This document shows positions 48,559-57,700 of a stretch of DNA of 64,000 bases, one piece after another. Under the pieces are notes generated by a model that was not told the DNA's origin, did no database searches, and was given only the letters and a program-made list of their open reading frames with translations. The translations under genes were made by a program, and so were the position numbers. Source of the DNA: a bacterium (GTDB taxonomy: Bacteria > Desulfobacterota > Binatia > HRBIN30 > CADEER01). Position 1 is the first letter of the stretch; each line of letters opens with the position of its first letter. The stretch spans positions 124,001 to 188,000 of the forward strand of contig JAHBUY010000002.1 in NCBI GenBank assembly GCA_019637795.1, in the 5' to 3' direction.

Positions 48559-49755
48559 CTAGGCGACGCGGACGCGGAGCGCGCGGCGCTTGCCGACCTC
48601 GAGCACCAGCTCGGCGCCGGCGGCGCAGGCGAAGCGCTCGCTCTCGACGGTGGCGCCGTCGATGCGCACGGCGCGCTGCTTGAGCAGGCGGCGCGCGTCC
48701 GAATTCGACTTCACCAGCTTGGCCTGGAACAGCAGGCCGGGCAGCCAGAGGGCGCCGTCCTGGCGGCTGACGGCGATCTCCTCGAGCGAGGCCGTGTCGA
48801 GATGGCGTTGCTGGAAACGCTCTTCGAAACCGCGCCGCGCCAGCGTCCCCGCTTCGGCGCCGTGGAAGCGAGCGGTCAGGGTCTCGGCGAGGCGCTTCTT
48901 GGCCTCCATCGGATGGGTGGCGCCCGACTCGAGATCGCGTCGCAGGGCCAGCAGGTCGACGTCGGTGAGCAGCTCGTACCAGCGCAGCATGAGCTCGTCG
49001 GAGATCGACATCACCTTGCCGAAGATCTCGCCCGGCGCTTCGGCGACGCCGACGTAGTTGCCGAGCGACTTGCTCATCTTCTGCACCCCGTCGGTGCCCT
49101 CGAGCAGCGGCAGGATGAGCGCCACCTGCGGCGGCTGGCCGGCGTCCTTCTGCAACTGGCGGCCGAGCAGGATGTTGAACGTCTGGTCGGTGCCGCCGAG
49201 CTCGACGTCGGCGCGGATCTCCACCGAATCGTGCGCCTGCATCAGCGGGTAGAGGAACTCGTGGATGCCGATCGGCGCGCCCTCGCGATAGCGGGTCGCG
49301 AAGTCGTCGCGCTCGAGCATGCGCGCGACGGTGCACTGCGCCCCGAGGCGGATGACGTCCTGGAAGGGCATCCTGGCGAACCACTCGCCGTTCCAGCGCA
49401 CCTCGGTGCGGGCGCGGTCGAGGACCTTGAACACCTGCTCCTGATAGGTCTGCGCCGCCGCCTCGACGGCGGCGCGGGTGAGCTGCGGGCGCGTCGCCGA
49501 GCGGCCGCTGGGGTCGCCGACCATGGCGGTGAAATCGCCGATGATGAGGATCGCGGTGTGGCCCAGATCCTGGAACTGGCGCAGCTTGGTGAGCCCGACG
49601 GTGTGCCCGAGGTGGATGTCGGGGGCCGTGGGGTCGACGCCGAGCTTCACCCGCAGCGGCCGCCCGGCCGACAGCTTCTCGAGCAGCTCCTGGCGCGGAA
49701 TGATGTGGATCGTGCCGCGCTCCAGGCGCGCGAGCTGTTCGTCGGGACTGATCAT
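48559..49755 (-). CDS. tyrS: Tyrosine--tRNA ligase
   Basis: A 398-residue class I synthetase. HLGH at 48-51 is the HIGH motif, and KMSKS at 226-230 is the second ATP-binding motif. The [14 protein letters not shown] segment helps bind tyrosine and the adenylate. [20 protein letters not shown] near the end is the S4-like RNA-binding domain. The length and motifs match the TyrRS subgroup common in proteobacteria. The start at ATG 49755 overlaps the ymdB stop (ATGA). It is the last gene of the smc-to-tyrS run and is followed by a terminator hairpin. Confidence 0.96.
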   Translation of the reverse strand: MISPDEQLARLERGTIHIIPRQELLEKLSAGRPLRVKLGVDPTAPDIHLGHTVGLTKLRQFQDLGHTAILIIGDFTAMVGDPSGRSATRPQLTRAAVEAAAQTYQEQVFKVLDRARTEVRWNGEWFARMPFQDVIRLGAQCTVARMLERDDFATRYREGAPIGIHEFLYPLMQAHDSVEIRADVELGGTDQTFNILLGRQLQKDAGQPPQVALILPLLEGTDGVQKMSKSLGNYVGVAEAPGEIFGKVMSISDELMLRWYELLTDVDLLALRRDLESGATHPMEAKKRLAETLTARFHGAEAGTLARRGFEERFQQRHLDTASLEEIAVSRQDGALWLPGLLFQAKLVKSNSDARRLLKQRAVRIDGATVESERFACAAGAELVLEVGKRRALRVRVA

Positions 49756-50540
49756 GGGCGGTCGACGACCTCCTGAATGCGGCGGATGTCCGTGGCGCGG
49801 CCGCTCGTGTCGTCGATGGCGATGACCGCGCCCTGCACCCAGGTCGCGCCGCTGGCAGGCTCGAAGCGCACCGGCAGGTGGGTGACGAAGCGGCGCAGCG
49901 CCAGCTCGGCCTTGACGCCGATGATCGAATCGACCGGCCCGCACATGCCCGCATCCGTCATGAACGCGGTGCCGGCATCGAGCAGGCGTTGATCCGCCGT
50001 CTGCACGTGGGTGTGGCTGCCGACCACGCCGCTGACGCGGCCGCCGAGGTGATACGCCATCGCCGCCTTCTCCGAGCTCGCTTCGGCGTGCATGTCGACG
50101 AAGATCACCGGGGTTTTCGCCCGCAGGTCGCGCACCAGCGCCTCGCCGGCCTGGAAGGGACAGTCGACGGCATCCATGAACACCCGGCCGATGAGATTGA
50201 CCACCGCGACGGTGGTGCCGCCCGCGGTGCTGAAGGTCGCCGCGCCGCGCCCCGGCGCGCCGGGCGGGAAGTTCGCCGGCCGCAGCAGGCGCGGCTCGCG
50301 CTCGAGATAGTCGGCGATCTCCTTGCGCCGCCAGATGTGGTTGCCGGAGGTGAGCACGTCCGCCCCGGCGTCGAAGAGCTCGCGGCAACTGTCGGGATCG
50401 ACGCCCGCGCCATGCGCCACGTTCTCGCAGTTGGCGACGACGAAGTCGGCCCGTTCGCGATGGATCAGCTTCGGCAGCCGCTGCCGCACCGCGAGACGAC
50501 CGGGCTTGCCGACGATGTCGCCGAGGAAAAGGAGGTTCAT
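49752..50540 (-). CDS. ymdB: YmdB-type metallophosphoesterase
   Basis: A 262-residue protein of the YmdB family. [34 protein letters not shown] and [10 protein letters not shown] supply the dinuclear metal ligands. Family members are 2',3'-cyclic-nucleotide phosphodiesterases and in Bacillus are encoded next to rny. No purine-rich ribosome site is visible before ATG 50540; instead one arm of the 50547-50639 palindrome ends 6 nt upstream. The phosphoesterase and RNase Y neighbours suggest linked RNA metabolism. Confidence 0.93.
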   Translation of the reverse strand: MNLLFLGDIVGKPGRLAVRQRLPKLIHRERADFVVANCENVAHGAGVDPDSCRELFDAGADVLTSGNHIWRRKEIADYLEREPRLLRPANFPPGAPGRGAATFSTAGGTTVAVVNLIGRVFMDAVDCPFQAGEALVRDLRAKTPVIFVDMHAEASSEKAAMAYHLGGRVSGVVGSHTHVQTADQRLLDAGTAFMTDAGMCGPVDSIIGVKAELALRRFVTHLPVRFEPASGATWVQGAVIAIDDTSGRATDIRRIQEVVDRP

Positions 50541-50546
50541 GAAGGC

Positions 50547-50639
50547 AGGTTGTTAGTTGCTAGGTTGCTAGTTGTTAGGTTGCCGAGGATCAGCGCCCTT
50601 CTGACCTAGCAACCTAACAACGTAACAACCTAACAACCT
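50547..50639 (-). repeat. Imperfect palindrome of GTTGYTAG-type 8-mers between rny and ymdB
   Basis: This stretch is AT-richer than its surroundings. On the minus strand one arm (50605-50639) is built from repeated GTTGTTAG / GTTGCTAG units; the other arm (50547-50582) carries the inverse units (CTAACAAC / CTAGCAAC), and 22 nt separate them. The arms can form a stem of about 35 bp with a few mismatches. The rny stop codon TAG overlaps the outer edge, and the ymdB ATG begins 6 nt past the other. Repeats of this kind recur in some bacterial genomes as intergenic families. It may act as a processing, termination or translation-control element. Confidence 0.8.
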
Positions 50640-52200
50640 ACTTGGCGAATTCCGACGCCCGGATCTCGCGAATGACCGTCACCTTGATCTGCCCCGGATA
50701 GGTCATCTCGCTCTCGATCTTGCGCGCCACCTCGCCGGCGAGCATCGCGGCCTGGTCGTCGCCGACCACGCTGGGCGCGACGATGATGCGGATCTCGCGC
50801 CCGGCCTGCACGGCGAAGGAGCGCTCGACGCCCTTGAACGAGTTGCTGATGCGCTCGAGGTCCTCGAGGCGGCGGACGTAGCTCTCGAGCATCTCCCGCC
50901 GGGCGCCGGGACGGGCGCCGGAGAGCGCATCGGCGGCGTCGACCAGGGGCGCCAGGATCGTTTCCGCCTTCACCTCCTCGTGATGGGCGGCGATGGCGTT
51001 CACGATCTTGGCCGATTCGCCGTACTTGCGGGCGATGTCGGCGCCGATCAGGGCGTGCGAGCCCTCGACCTCGTGGGTCAGCGCCTTGCCGATGTCGTGC
51101 AGCAGCGCCGCCCGCCGCGCCTGTTTCTCGTTCAGGCCGAGCTCGACGGCCATGGCGCCGCAGATGAACGCCGCCTCGATGGAGTGGCTGAGCACGTTCT
51201 GGGCGTAGCTGTAGCGGTACTGCAGCATGCCGATGAGCTTGACGATCTCGGGGTGGACGCCGTGGATGCCGACCTCGAGCACCGCCTTCTGGCCGGCCTC
51301 GCGGACGCTCTCCTCCACCGACTCCTCCGCCTTGCGCACCACCTCCTCGATGCGGCCCGGATGGATGCGGCCGTCGGAGATGAGCCGCTCGAGCGCCCGC
51401 TTGGCGATCTCGCGGCGGATCGGGTTGAAGCAGGAGATCACCACCGCCTCCGGCGTGTCGTCGATGATCAGGTCGACGCCGGTGGCGGCCTCCAGGGCGC
51501 GGATGTTGCGCCCCTCGCGGCCGATGATGCGGCCCTTCAGATCGTCGCTCGGCAGGTGGACGACCGACACCGTCCGCTCGGCGACGAATTCGCCGGCCAG
51601 GCGCTCGATGGCGATGGAGACGATCTTCTTCGCCTGCCGGTCGGCGCTCTCCTTCGCCTCCTGCTCGACCAGGCGGATCTGCTTGGCGGCCTCGTGGCGC
51701 GCCTCGTCCACCATCGAGGTGATGAGTTGCTTGCGCGCCTCGTCGCGGGTCAGTCCGGCGGTCTGCTCGAGCTGGTTCCGGGTCTGCTCGACCAACCCCT
51801 CCAGCTCCTCCTGCCTGCCGGCGATCGTCTGTTCGCGGTCCTTGAGCGACTGCTCGCGCCGCTTCGACTCGGCGTCGCGCTTGTCGATCTGCTCGGCGCG
51901 CCGATCGAGCGTCTCCTCGCGCGCCGCCAGACGCCGTTCGCTCTGCTGGATCTCCCGCCGCTGCTCCTTAACCTCCTGTTCGAACCCCTCCTTGGCCTGT
52001 AGGACCGCTTCCTTTCCCTGGAGCTCCGCCTCCTTGCGAATCGCCTCTGCTTCGTTGCGCGCCTCGGCCAGCACGCGTTCGGCCGCCTCCTGGGTGGCCT
52101 TCGTCTCTCCGTCAGCCTGCCGCCGCCGCAAGACGTCGAGCAGGACCGCCAGCACGGCGCCGATCACCACGCTGGCGATGATCATCCCCACGGTATCCAT
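50638..52200 (-). CDS. rny: Ribonuclease Y
   Basis: A 520-residue membrane-anchored endoribonuclease. The N-terminal segment MIIASVVIGAVLAVLLDVL is the anchor, residues 30-200 are a long coiled coil rich in Glu/Arg/Gln, residues 210-275 form a KH RNA-binding domain with GREG at 227-230, and the HD domain carries H368-D369 (LLHDIGKAL) and HHEEV. It starts RNA decay by cleaving within transcripts. The start has an excellent AAGGAGGTT site. It overlaps the upstream ygfA frame by 89 bp, and its stop lies in the palindromic repeat. Confidence 0.97.
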   Translation of the reverse strand: MDTVGMIIASVVIGAVLAVLLDVLRRRQADGETKATQEAAERVLAEARNEAEAIRKEAELQGKEAVLQAKEGFEQEVKEQRREIQQSERRLAAREETLDRRAEQIDKRDAESKRREQSLKDREQTIAGRQEELEGLVEQTRNQLEQTAGLTRDEARKQLITSMVDEARHEAAKQIRLVEQEAKESADRQAKKIVSIAIERLAGEFVAERTVSVVHLPSDDLKGRIIGREGRNIRALEAATGVDLIIDDTPEAVVISCFNPIRREIAKRALERLISDGRIHPGRIEEVVRKAEESVEESVREAGQKAVLEVGIHGVHPEIVKLIGMLQYRYSYAQNVLSHSIEAAFICGAMAVELGLNEKQARRAALLHDIGKALTHEVEGSHALIGADIARKYGESAKIVNAIAAHHEEVKAETILAPLVDAADALSGARPGARREMLESYVRRLEDLERISNSFKGVERSFAVQAGREIRIIVAPSVVGDDQAAMLAGEVARKIESEMTYPGQIKVTVIREIRASEFAK

Positions 52201-52810
52201 TGGTGTCTTCAACCTCCTTGCGGTTCGGGGACGCGGCGTCCCCCGTCCAGCATTCGGCCACCCCGCGCTCGCTGACGACGCCGTCGAGCCGCACGTCCCA
52301 GGGATCGTGCGGCACGCGGGGCAGATGCTGGAACGCGTAGGCGAGCCCGAGCAGGCACCGGGGCCGGGCGGGACCCGCGAAAGCGCGGTCGTAGTGGCCG
52401 CCGCCGCGGCCGATGCGGCCGCCGGCGTCGTCCCACGCCAGGACAGGGAGCACCGCCACGGCCGTCGCCAGCAGTCCGGGCTCCCCGGGGTCGCCCTCCG
52501 GCTCCGGGATGCCGAAGGCACCCGGCCGCAGGGCGGCGCCGAGCCGATGCTCGGCGAAGGTCATCCGGTCGCCGTCGAGGCGCGGCAGGAACACGCGCTT
52601 GCCGGCGGCCAGGGCCGACGCGATCAGCGCGTCGGTGGGAATCTCGTTGTCGTGATCGACGTAGGCGAGCAGCGCCGGCGCGGCGCGCACGACGCCCAAC
52701 GCCAGCACGGCGTCCGCCACGGCGGCGCCGGCGGCGGCCACGTCAGTCGGCGCGAGCGCGCGCCGTCGCCGGCGCATCGCAAGCCGAATCGCTGCTTTGC
52801 TCTCGTCCAT
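52112..52810 (-). CDS. ygfA: 5-formyltetrahydrofolate cyclo-ligase
   Basis: A 232-residue frame started at ATG 52810; the recognised domain covers about 190 residues. FLPRLDGDRMTFAE, GIPEPEG and GRIGRGGGHYDRAF are the conserved folate- and ATP-binding motifs, the last being the family signature. It converts 5-formyl-THF to 5,10-methenyl-THF with ATP. After VVSERGVAECWTG the frame continues into rny in another reading frame as a hydrophilic tail, giving an 89-bp overlap; this tail is probably neutral. The gene follows the 6S-like RNA, the same order as ssrS-ygfA in proteobacteria. Confidence 0.88.
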   Translation of the reverse strand: MDESKAAIRLAMRRRRRALAPTDVAAAGAAVADAVLALGVVRAAPALLAYVDHDNEIPTDALIASALAAGKRVFLPRLDGDRMTFAEHRLGAALRPGAFGIPEPEGDPGEPGLLATAVAVLPVLAWDDAGGRIGRGGGHYDRAFAGPARPRCLLGLAYAFQHLPRVPHDPWDVRLDGVVSERGVAECWTGDAASPNRKEVEDTNGYRGDDHRQRGDRRRAGGPARRLAAAAG

Positions 52811-52845
52811 CCCAGTTCGACGCTGTCGAATCGGGACGGGGATCC

Positions 52846-53035
52846 ACGGTCGGTGCCCTATGAGGTCTCGCGCGCGAGCTGCGCGGCGCCGTCCCCCCAC
52901 GGCCGGCGCCAATCGCTCCTTCTGCCACTCGTGACTGCCATCAACCCCGCTGCGTCAGTTCCCGATGTCCGTTGCGCGTTCAACCAATCCCGAGAAGTGA
53001 ACCGGCTTGCCCTACCGCTCCACCGCACCGACCGT
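52846..53035 (-). ncRNA. ssrS: Candidate 6S RNA between zapA and ygfA
   Basis: The 255-bp gap between zapA and ygfA has no gene. It contains a perfect 11-bp inverted repeat, GCACCGACCGT at 53025-53035 and ACGGTCGGTGC at 52846-52856. The arms would be the closing stem of a transcript of about 190 nt read on the minus strand. 6S RNA has this size, this long closing stem and, in many proteobacteria, exactly this position between zapA and ygfA. The inner part can form further G-C-rich pairing around a less structured centre, but I did not fold it computationally. 6S RNA mimics an open promoter and regulates sigma-70 RNA polymerase. Confidence 0.6.
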
Positions 53036-53065
53036 CCGCGCCGCCCCGTGTTGACGAGCGGCCCA

Positions 53066-53374
53066 TCACCCGTTCCGAATCGCTCTCTCCTTTATAGCGC
53101 CCGTCGCATCCCCGGCTGTCGCCAGCCGGTCCGCCAAGCGCTCAATCGCGGCATCCGTCTCCGCGACAGTCTGGCGCAGTTTGTGCCATTCGCTGGCAAT
53201 ATTCAATGCAGCGAGCACGGCGGCGGTGAAGGAGGACACCACCTTGCCGCGGCTGGCGATCTCGCGCATCGTCCGGTCGACGTGGGCCGCGACCTCGCGG
53301 ACGTGCTCTTCCCCGTCGTCACTGGTGACGGAGAAGGTCTGCCCCATGATCACGACCTCGACCGGTTGCGGCAT
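53066..53374 (-). CDS. zapA: Cell division protein ZapA
   Basis: A 102-residue protein. VEVVIMGQTFSVTSDDGEE is the N-terminal beta segment, and VREVAAHVDRTMREIA begins the family core. The C-terminal half is a coiled coil (EWHKLRQTVAETDAAIERLADRL). ZapA crosslinks FtsZ filaments at the division ring. It starts 4 bp after the ZapB-like gene stop. Its position next to the 6S-like RNA and ygfA is the standard proteobacterial arrangement. Confidence 0.88.
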   Translation of the reverse strand: MPQPVEVVIMGQTFSVTSDDGEEHVREVAAHVDRTMREIASRGKVVSSFTAAVLAALNIASEWHKLRQTVAETDAAIERLADRLATAGDATGAIKERAIRNG

Positions 53375-53378
53375 CGGC

Positions 53379-53675
53379 TCAGCTCAGGTCGAGCCCCTCG
53401 AGTCGGCCGAGAATGCTCTCCACCCGGGCCCGGATCTGGCCCCGCTCCTTCTCGAACGTCTCGAGCTGGGCGGTGAGCTCGGCGATGCGGGCCTGCGCCG
53501 CGCGCAGCTCCGACTGCAGACGGTCGCGCTCCGTCGCGATGGCCGCGTGGCGGGCCACGACGTCGTCGACCCGACTCTCGAGAACTTTCAAGCTGTCAAG
53601 GCTCATGGAGCGATGATCTTCAACAATTGCTTCAGTGGCGTATACGCCCTGCCCATTGCCGTTTTCAAGCGCCAT
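53379..53675 (-). CDS. ZapB-like coiled-coil cell-division protein
   Basis: A 98-residue protein. After a short N-terminus, residues 24-95 form one continuous coiled coil (SLDSLKVLESRVDDVV onward, with heptad leucines). Length and heptad content resemble ZapB, which joins ZapA at the Z-ring. ATG 53675 is chosen because GGGGGAGGAG lies upstream; an internal Met at residue 24 has no ribosome site. Identity is based on coiled coil and the adjacent zapA, not on a sequence signature. Confidence 0.65.
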   Translation of the reverse strand: MALENGNGQGVYATEAIVEDHRSMSLDSLKVLESRVDDVVARHAAIATERDRLQSELRAAQARIAELTAQLETFEKERGQIRARVESILGRLEGLDLS

Positions 53676-53733
53676 CGGTTTCTCCTCCCCCGGTTGTGCG
53701 GATCAATTGCCCTGCCTAGCAGGCGCTACTCCA

Positions 53734-54765
53734 CTAGCCATTGCCGTCGTCGTCGCTGAACAGCGCGTTCGCGAACGCCTCGGCGTCGAACGGTGCCAGG
53801 TCGTCGGGCTGCTCGCCGAGGCCGACGTAGCGGATCGGCAGGTCGAGCTCGCCGCGGATGGCGAGGGCGACGCCGCCCTTGGCGGTGCCGTCGAGCTTGC
53901 TGAGCACGACGCCGGTGATGCCGAGCGCCTGGTTGAAGGTGCGCGCCTGCGCCAGCGCGTTCTGGCCGCTGGTGGCGTCGATCACCAGCAGCACCTGGTG
54001 CGGCGCGTCGGGCACCAGCTTGGCGGTGGTGCGAGCGATCTTCTTCACCTCTTCCATGAGGTTCGCCTTGACGTGCAGCCGGCCGGCGGTGTCGACGATC
54101 ACGACGTCGGCCTGGCGGGCCAGCGCCGCCTGGACGCCGTCGAAGGTCACCGCCGACGGATCGGCGCCGTGCTGGTGCTTGACGATCTCGGCGCCGACCC
54201 GCTCGGCCCAGGCGGTGAGCTGCTCGATCGCCGCGGCGCGGAAGGTGTCGCCGGCGACCAGCACCACCTTGCGGCCCTGCTGGCGGAAGCGATGCGCCAG
54301 CTTGCCGATGGTGGTGGTCTTGCCGACGCCGTTGACGCCGACCACCACGATCACCTCCGGCGGCTGCGCCGGCGCCGACGGCGCGGGGGCCGCGAGCAGA
54401 TCGCGCACGGCATCGCGCGCCGCGGCGCGCAGCTCGCCGGCATCGCGGGCGGCGCGGCCGGCGGCGCCGAGGCGGCCGAGCAGCGCCTGCGTCGCCTTGA
54501 TGCCGACGTCGGAGCTGAGGAGGATCTCCTCGACCTGCAGCAGCCAGCCGTCGACGTCGCCGCTGCCGCTCCAGCTCTCGAACAGCCGCCGGGCGAGGTG
54601 GCCGCGCGTCTTGGCGAGGCCACTGGTCCAGGACGCGCGCCCCGCGCCGCCGCCCGCCGCGGCGCGCCCGCGCCGGCGGCGGGCGAGCAGCAGCAGGAGA
54701 CCGACCAGCAACAGCAGGGCGGCGCCGGCGGCCGCCAGCGCGACGAGGTGCTCCTGGCCCTGCAT
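53734..54765 (-). CDS. ftsY: Signal recognition particle receptor FtsY
   Basis: A 343-residue GTPase. The N-terminus has a hydrophobic segment ([21 protein letters not shown]) followed by RRRRGR, so the protein is membrane-anchored; the acidic A-domain of E. coli is missing. The N domain spans about 48-130 and the G domain starts at [12 protein letters not shown], with G1 at 143-150. DTAGRLH and [10 protein letters not shown] are further GTP-binding motifs. It docks the SRP-ribosome complex to the translocon. It starts 8 bp after the smc stop. Confidence 0.96.
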   Translation of the reverse strand: MQGQEHLVALAAAGAALLLLVGLLLLLARRRRGRAAAGGGAGRASWTSGLAKTRGHLARRLFESWSGSGDVDGWLLQVEEILLSSDVGIKATQALLGRLGAAGRAARDAGELRAAARDAVRDLLAAPAPSAPAQPPEVIVVVGVNGVGKTTTIGKLAHRFRQQGRKVVLVAGDTFRAAAIEQLTAWAERVGAEIVKHQHGADPSAVTFDGVQAALARQADVVIVDTAGRLHVKANLMEEVKKIARTTAKLVPDAPHQVLLVIDATSGQNALAQARTFNQALGITGVVLSKLDGTAKGGVALAIRGELDLPIRYVGLGEQPDDLAPFDAEAFANALFSDDDGNG

Positions 54766-54773
54766 CGCGGCGA

Positions 54774-57700
54774 TCAGTTGATGGCGACCGAGATCACCTT
54801 CGACACGCCGGGCTCCTGCATGGTGACGCCGTACAGGATGTCGGCGCTCTCCATCGTCCGCTTGTTGTGGGTGATCAGGATGAACTGCGAGTGGGCGCTC
54901 ATCTCCTTGATCATCTGGCTGTAGCGGCCGATGTTGGCGTCGTCGAGCGGGGCGTCGACCTCGTCGAGAATGCAGAACGGGGTCGGGTTGATGAGGAAGA
55001 GCGAGAAGATCAGGCTCACCGCCACCAGCGCCTTCTCGCCGCCCGAGAGCAGGCTGACGGTGTCGAGCCGCTTTCCCGGCGGGCGGACGACGATCTCGAC
55101 GCCGCTCTCGAGCAGGTCGTGCTCGTTGGTGAGCACCAGTTTGCCCTCGCCGCCGCGGAACAGGCGCGGGAAGACGCGCTGGAAGGTCTCGTTGGCCTTG
55201 GCGAAGGTCTCGGCGAACTTGGTGCGGGAGGCGCGGTTGAGCTTCTGGATCGTCCGCTCGAGGTCGGCGAGCGAGGCCTGCAGGTCGTCGCGCTGGGTGC
55301 GCAGGAACGTGCCGCGCTCCTCGAACTCCCGCAGCTCGTCGATGGCGCCGACGTTGACCTCGCCCAGGCGCAGCAGGCGCTGGCGCACCGCGTCGACCCG
55401 CGCCCGCTCCTCCTCCTCGTTCACGTCCTCGTCACTCGCCACCGGTTCGAGGGTGGCCAGGTCGACCTCGTATTTCTCGCGCATCGCCCCGACCAGGTGC
55501 TCGCCGCGCAGGCGCGCCTCCGAGCGCGCGATCTCCGCCTGGCTCTGCGCCGTCCGCAGCTCGTCGATCGCCGCCTGCAGCTCCCGCCCCCGCTGTTCGG
55601 CGGCGCGCAGGCCGCCACCCGCCGCCTCGACCGCGACCGCGCCGGCGGCCACCGCCGCCTCGAGGGCGGCGCGCTGCGCGACCTGCTCCACCTCGCGGGC
55701 GCGCGCCGTGGCGACGTCCTGCTCCAGTGTCGCCCGCTCGCCCTCCGCCTGCTCGCGCTCGGCCTGCAGGGCGGTCAGCCGCTCGTCGAGCTCGCGCTGC
55801 TGGCGGCGCAGCGCCTCGACCGCCGCCGCGGCGGCGGCCTGGCGTTCGCGGCGCTCGGCGACGCGCACCTTCACCGTCGTCACCTGGCTGGTCAGCGCCT
55901 CGGCGCGCGCCACCGCCTCGTCGGTCTCGGCGCGGCGCTCGATCAGCGCCTGCTCCAGCGCCTGGTGCTGGCGGGCGAGCTCGTCGTGCCGCTGGCGCAG
56001 GGCCACCTCGTCGGCCGCGGCGGCGCGCTCCTCGTCCAGCAGGCTCTCGATCTCGTAGCGCACGACGTCCCGCCGGCTGCAGCACTGCGGGCGCTCGATC
56101 TCGAGGCGCTCGATGTCCTTCTCGGCGGCGACGATCTGCACCGTCAACTGGTGCGCGCCCTCGCCGAGCGACTGCACCGCCGTCTCGGCGGCGGTCATCG
56201 CGTGCCCGACCTCCTCGAGCTGCGCCCGCACCTCCGCGAGCTCGCGACCGCTGCGCGCCGCGCTCTCGCGCAACTGCTCGATCTCCCTCCGGCGCGCCAG
56301 CAGCTCCTCCTCGATCGGCCGGTCCGACCCGCCGGTGATGACGCCGCTCGGATCCAGCACGTCGCCGTCCGGCGTCACCAGGGTCACGCGCACGCCATGC
56401 TGGCGCCACATCGCGATCGCCGTCGCCAGATCCGGCACCAGCACCACCTCGCCGAGCAGCGCCTGGGCGACGCTGCGGTACTCGTCGCGCACCCGCACCA
56501 GGTCGAGCATCTGGCGCGAGGTGCCGTTCAGGCTCTGCACGGCGGCGAGGTCGGGCACGCGCGGCTGCAGGGGGATGAAGCTCGAGCGCCCCATCGCCTC
56601 CTGGCGCAGGCGGTCGACCGCCTCGGCGCCCTCTTCCTCGCCGCGCACGATGACGTACTGCAGGCGCTCGCCGAGGACCGCCGCGACGGCGCGCTCGTAC
56701 TGCTGTGGAATGTCGATGACGTCGGCGACGACGCCGAGCACGCCGTCGGGGTGCTGTTCCTCGCGCATGATGGCGCGCACGCCGCGATGATAGCCCTCGT
56801 AATTCGACTGGATCTGCTCCAGCGAGGCGAGGCGCGACCCCGCCTGCACGAACACGCCCTCGACCTCCACCGCCTGCCGCTCCCAGCGCCGGCGCGCCTC
56901 GGCGAGGGCGCGCAGCTCGTTGGCGCGCGCCTCCTGCTCGCCGGTGGCCTGCGCCAGCTCGCCGCGCAGCCGCTCGAGGTCGGCGCGGCGGGTCGTCAGG
57001 TGCGCGTCGATCTCCTCGCGCCGCTGCTCCAGCGCGCGCTCCTCGCCGCGCAGCTTGTCGAGCTGGCGGGCGATCTCCTCGCGCCGCCGGGTCAGGCTGG
57101 CGAGGCCGTTGCGCACCTCCACCTCGCGGGTGACGTGCTCGACGAGCGCGCCCTTCGCCGCCTCCAGCGCCGCCGACAGGGTCGCCAGCGCGTTGCGCCC
57201 GGCGGCCAGCGCCTCCTCGCACTTCAGGAGCTCGCCCTCGTCGAACGCCAGGTACTGCGCCGACGCCTCGCGTTCGCGTTCCGCCTGCCGCACGCGCTCG
57301 CTGGTCGTCGCCTGCGCGGCGCGCGCCGCGTCCGCATCCTCGCCGAGTCGGACCGAACGCCGCTCGCGCTCGGCGCGCTGCTCCTCGAGCATGGCGATGC
57401 GCTGCTGAACGCTCAGCCGCTCGGCCTCGAGCACCGCGAGCTGCTCGCGCGCCGCGGCGTGGCGATGCTCGGCGTCGGCCACGGCGGCGGCCGCCGCCTG
57501 GTGCGCGTCCTGGTTCGCGTCCAGCTCGCCGCGCAGGCGTTCGGCATCGCCGGCCAGGCGCTCGCGGGTGGCGTCGAGCGCCGCCAGATCCCGCTGCAGC
57601 GCCTGCCACTGCCGGCCGCTCACCCGCAGCTCGAGGCCGCGCAGCTCCTCGACCAGGCGCTTGTGCGCCTCCGCCTTCTTGGCCTGGCGCTCCAGGTACT

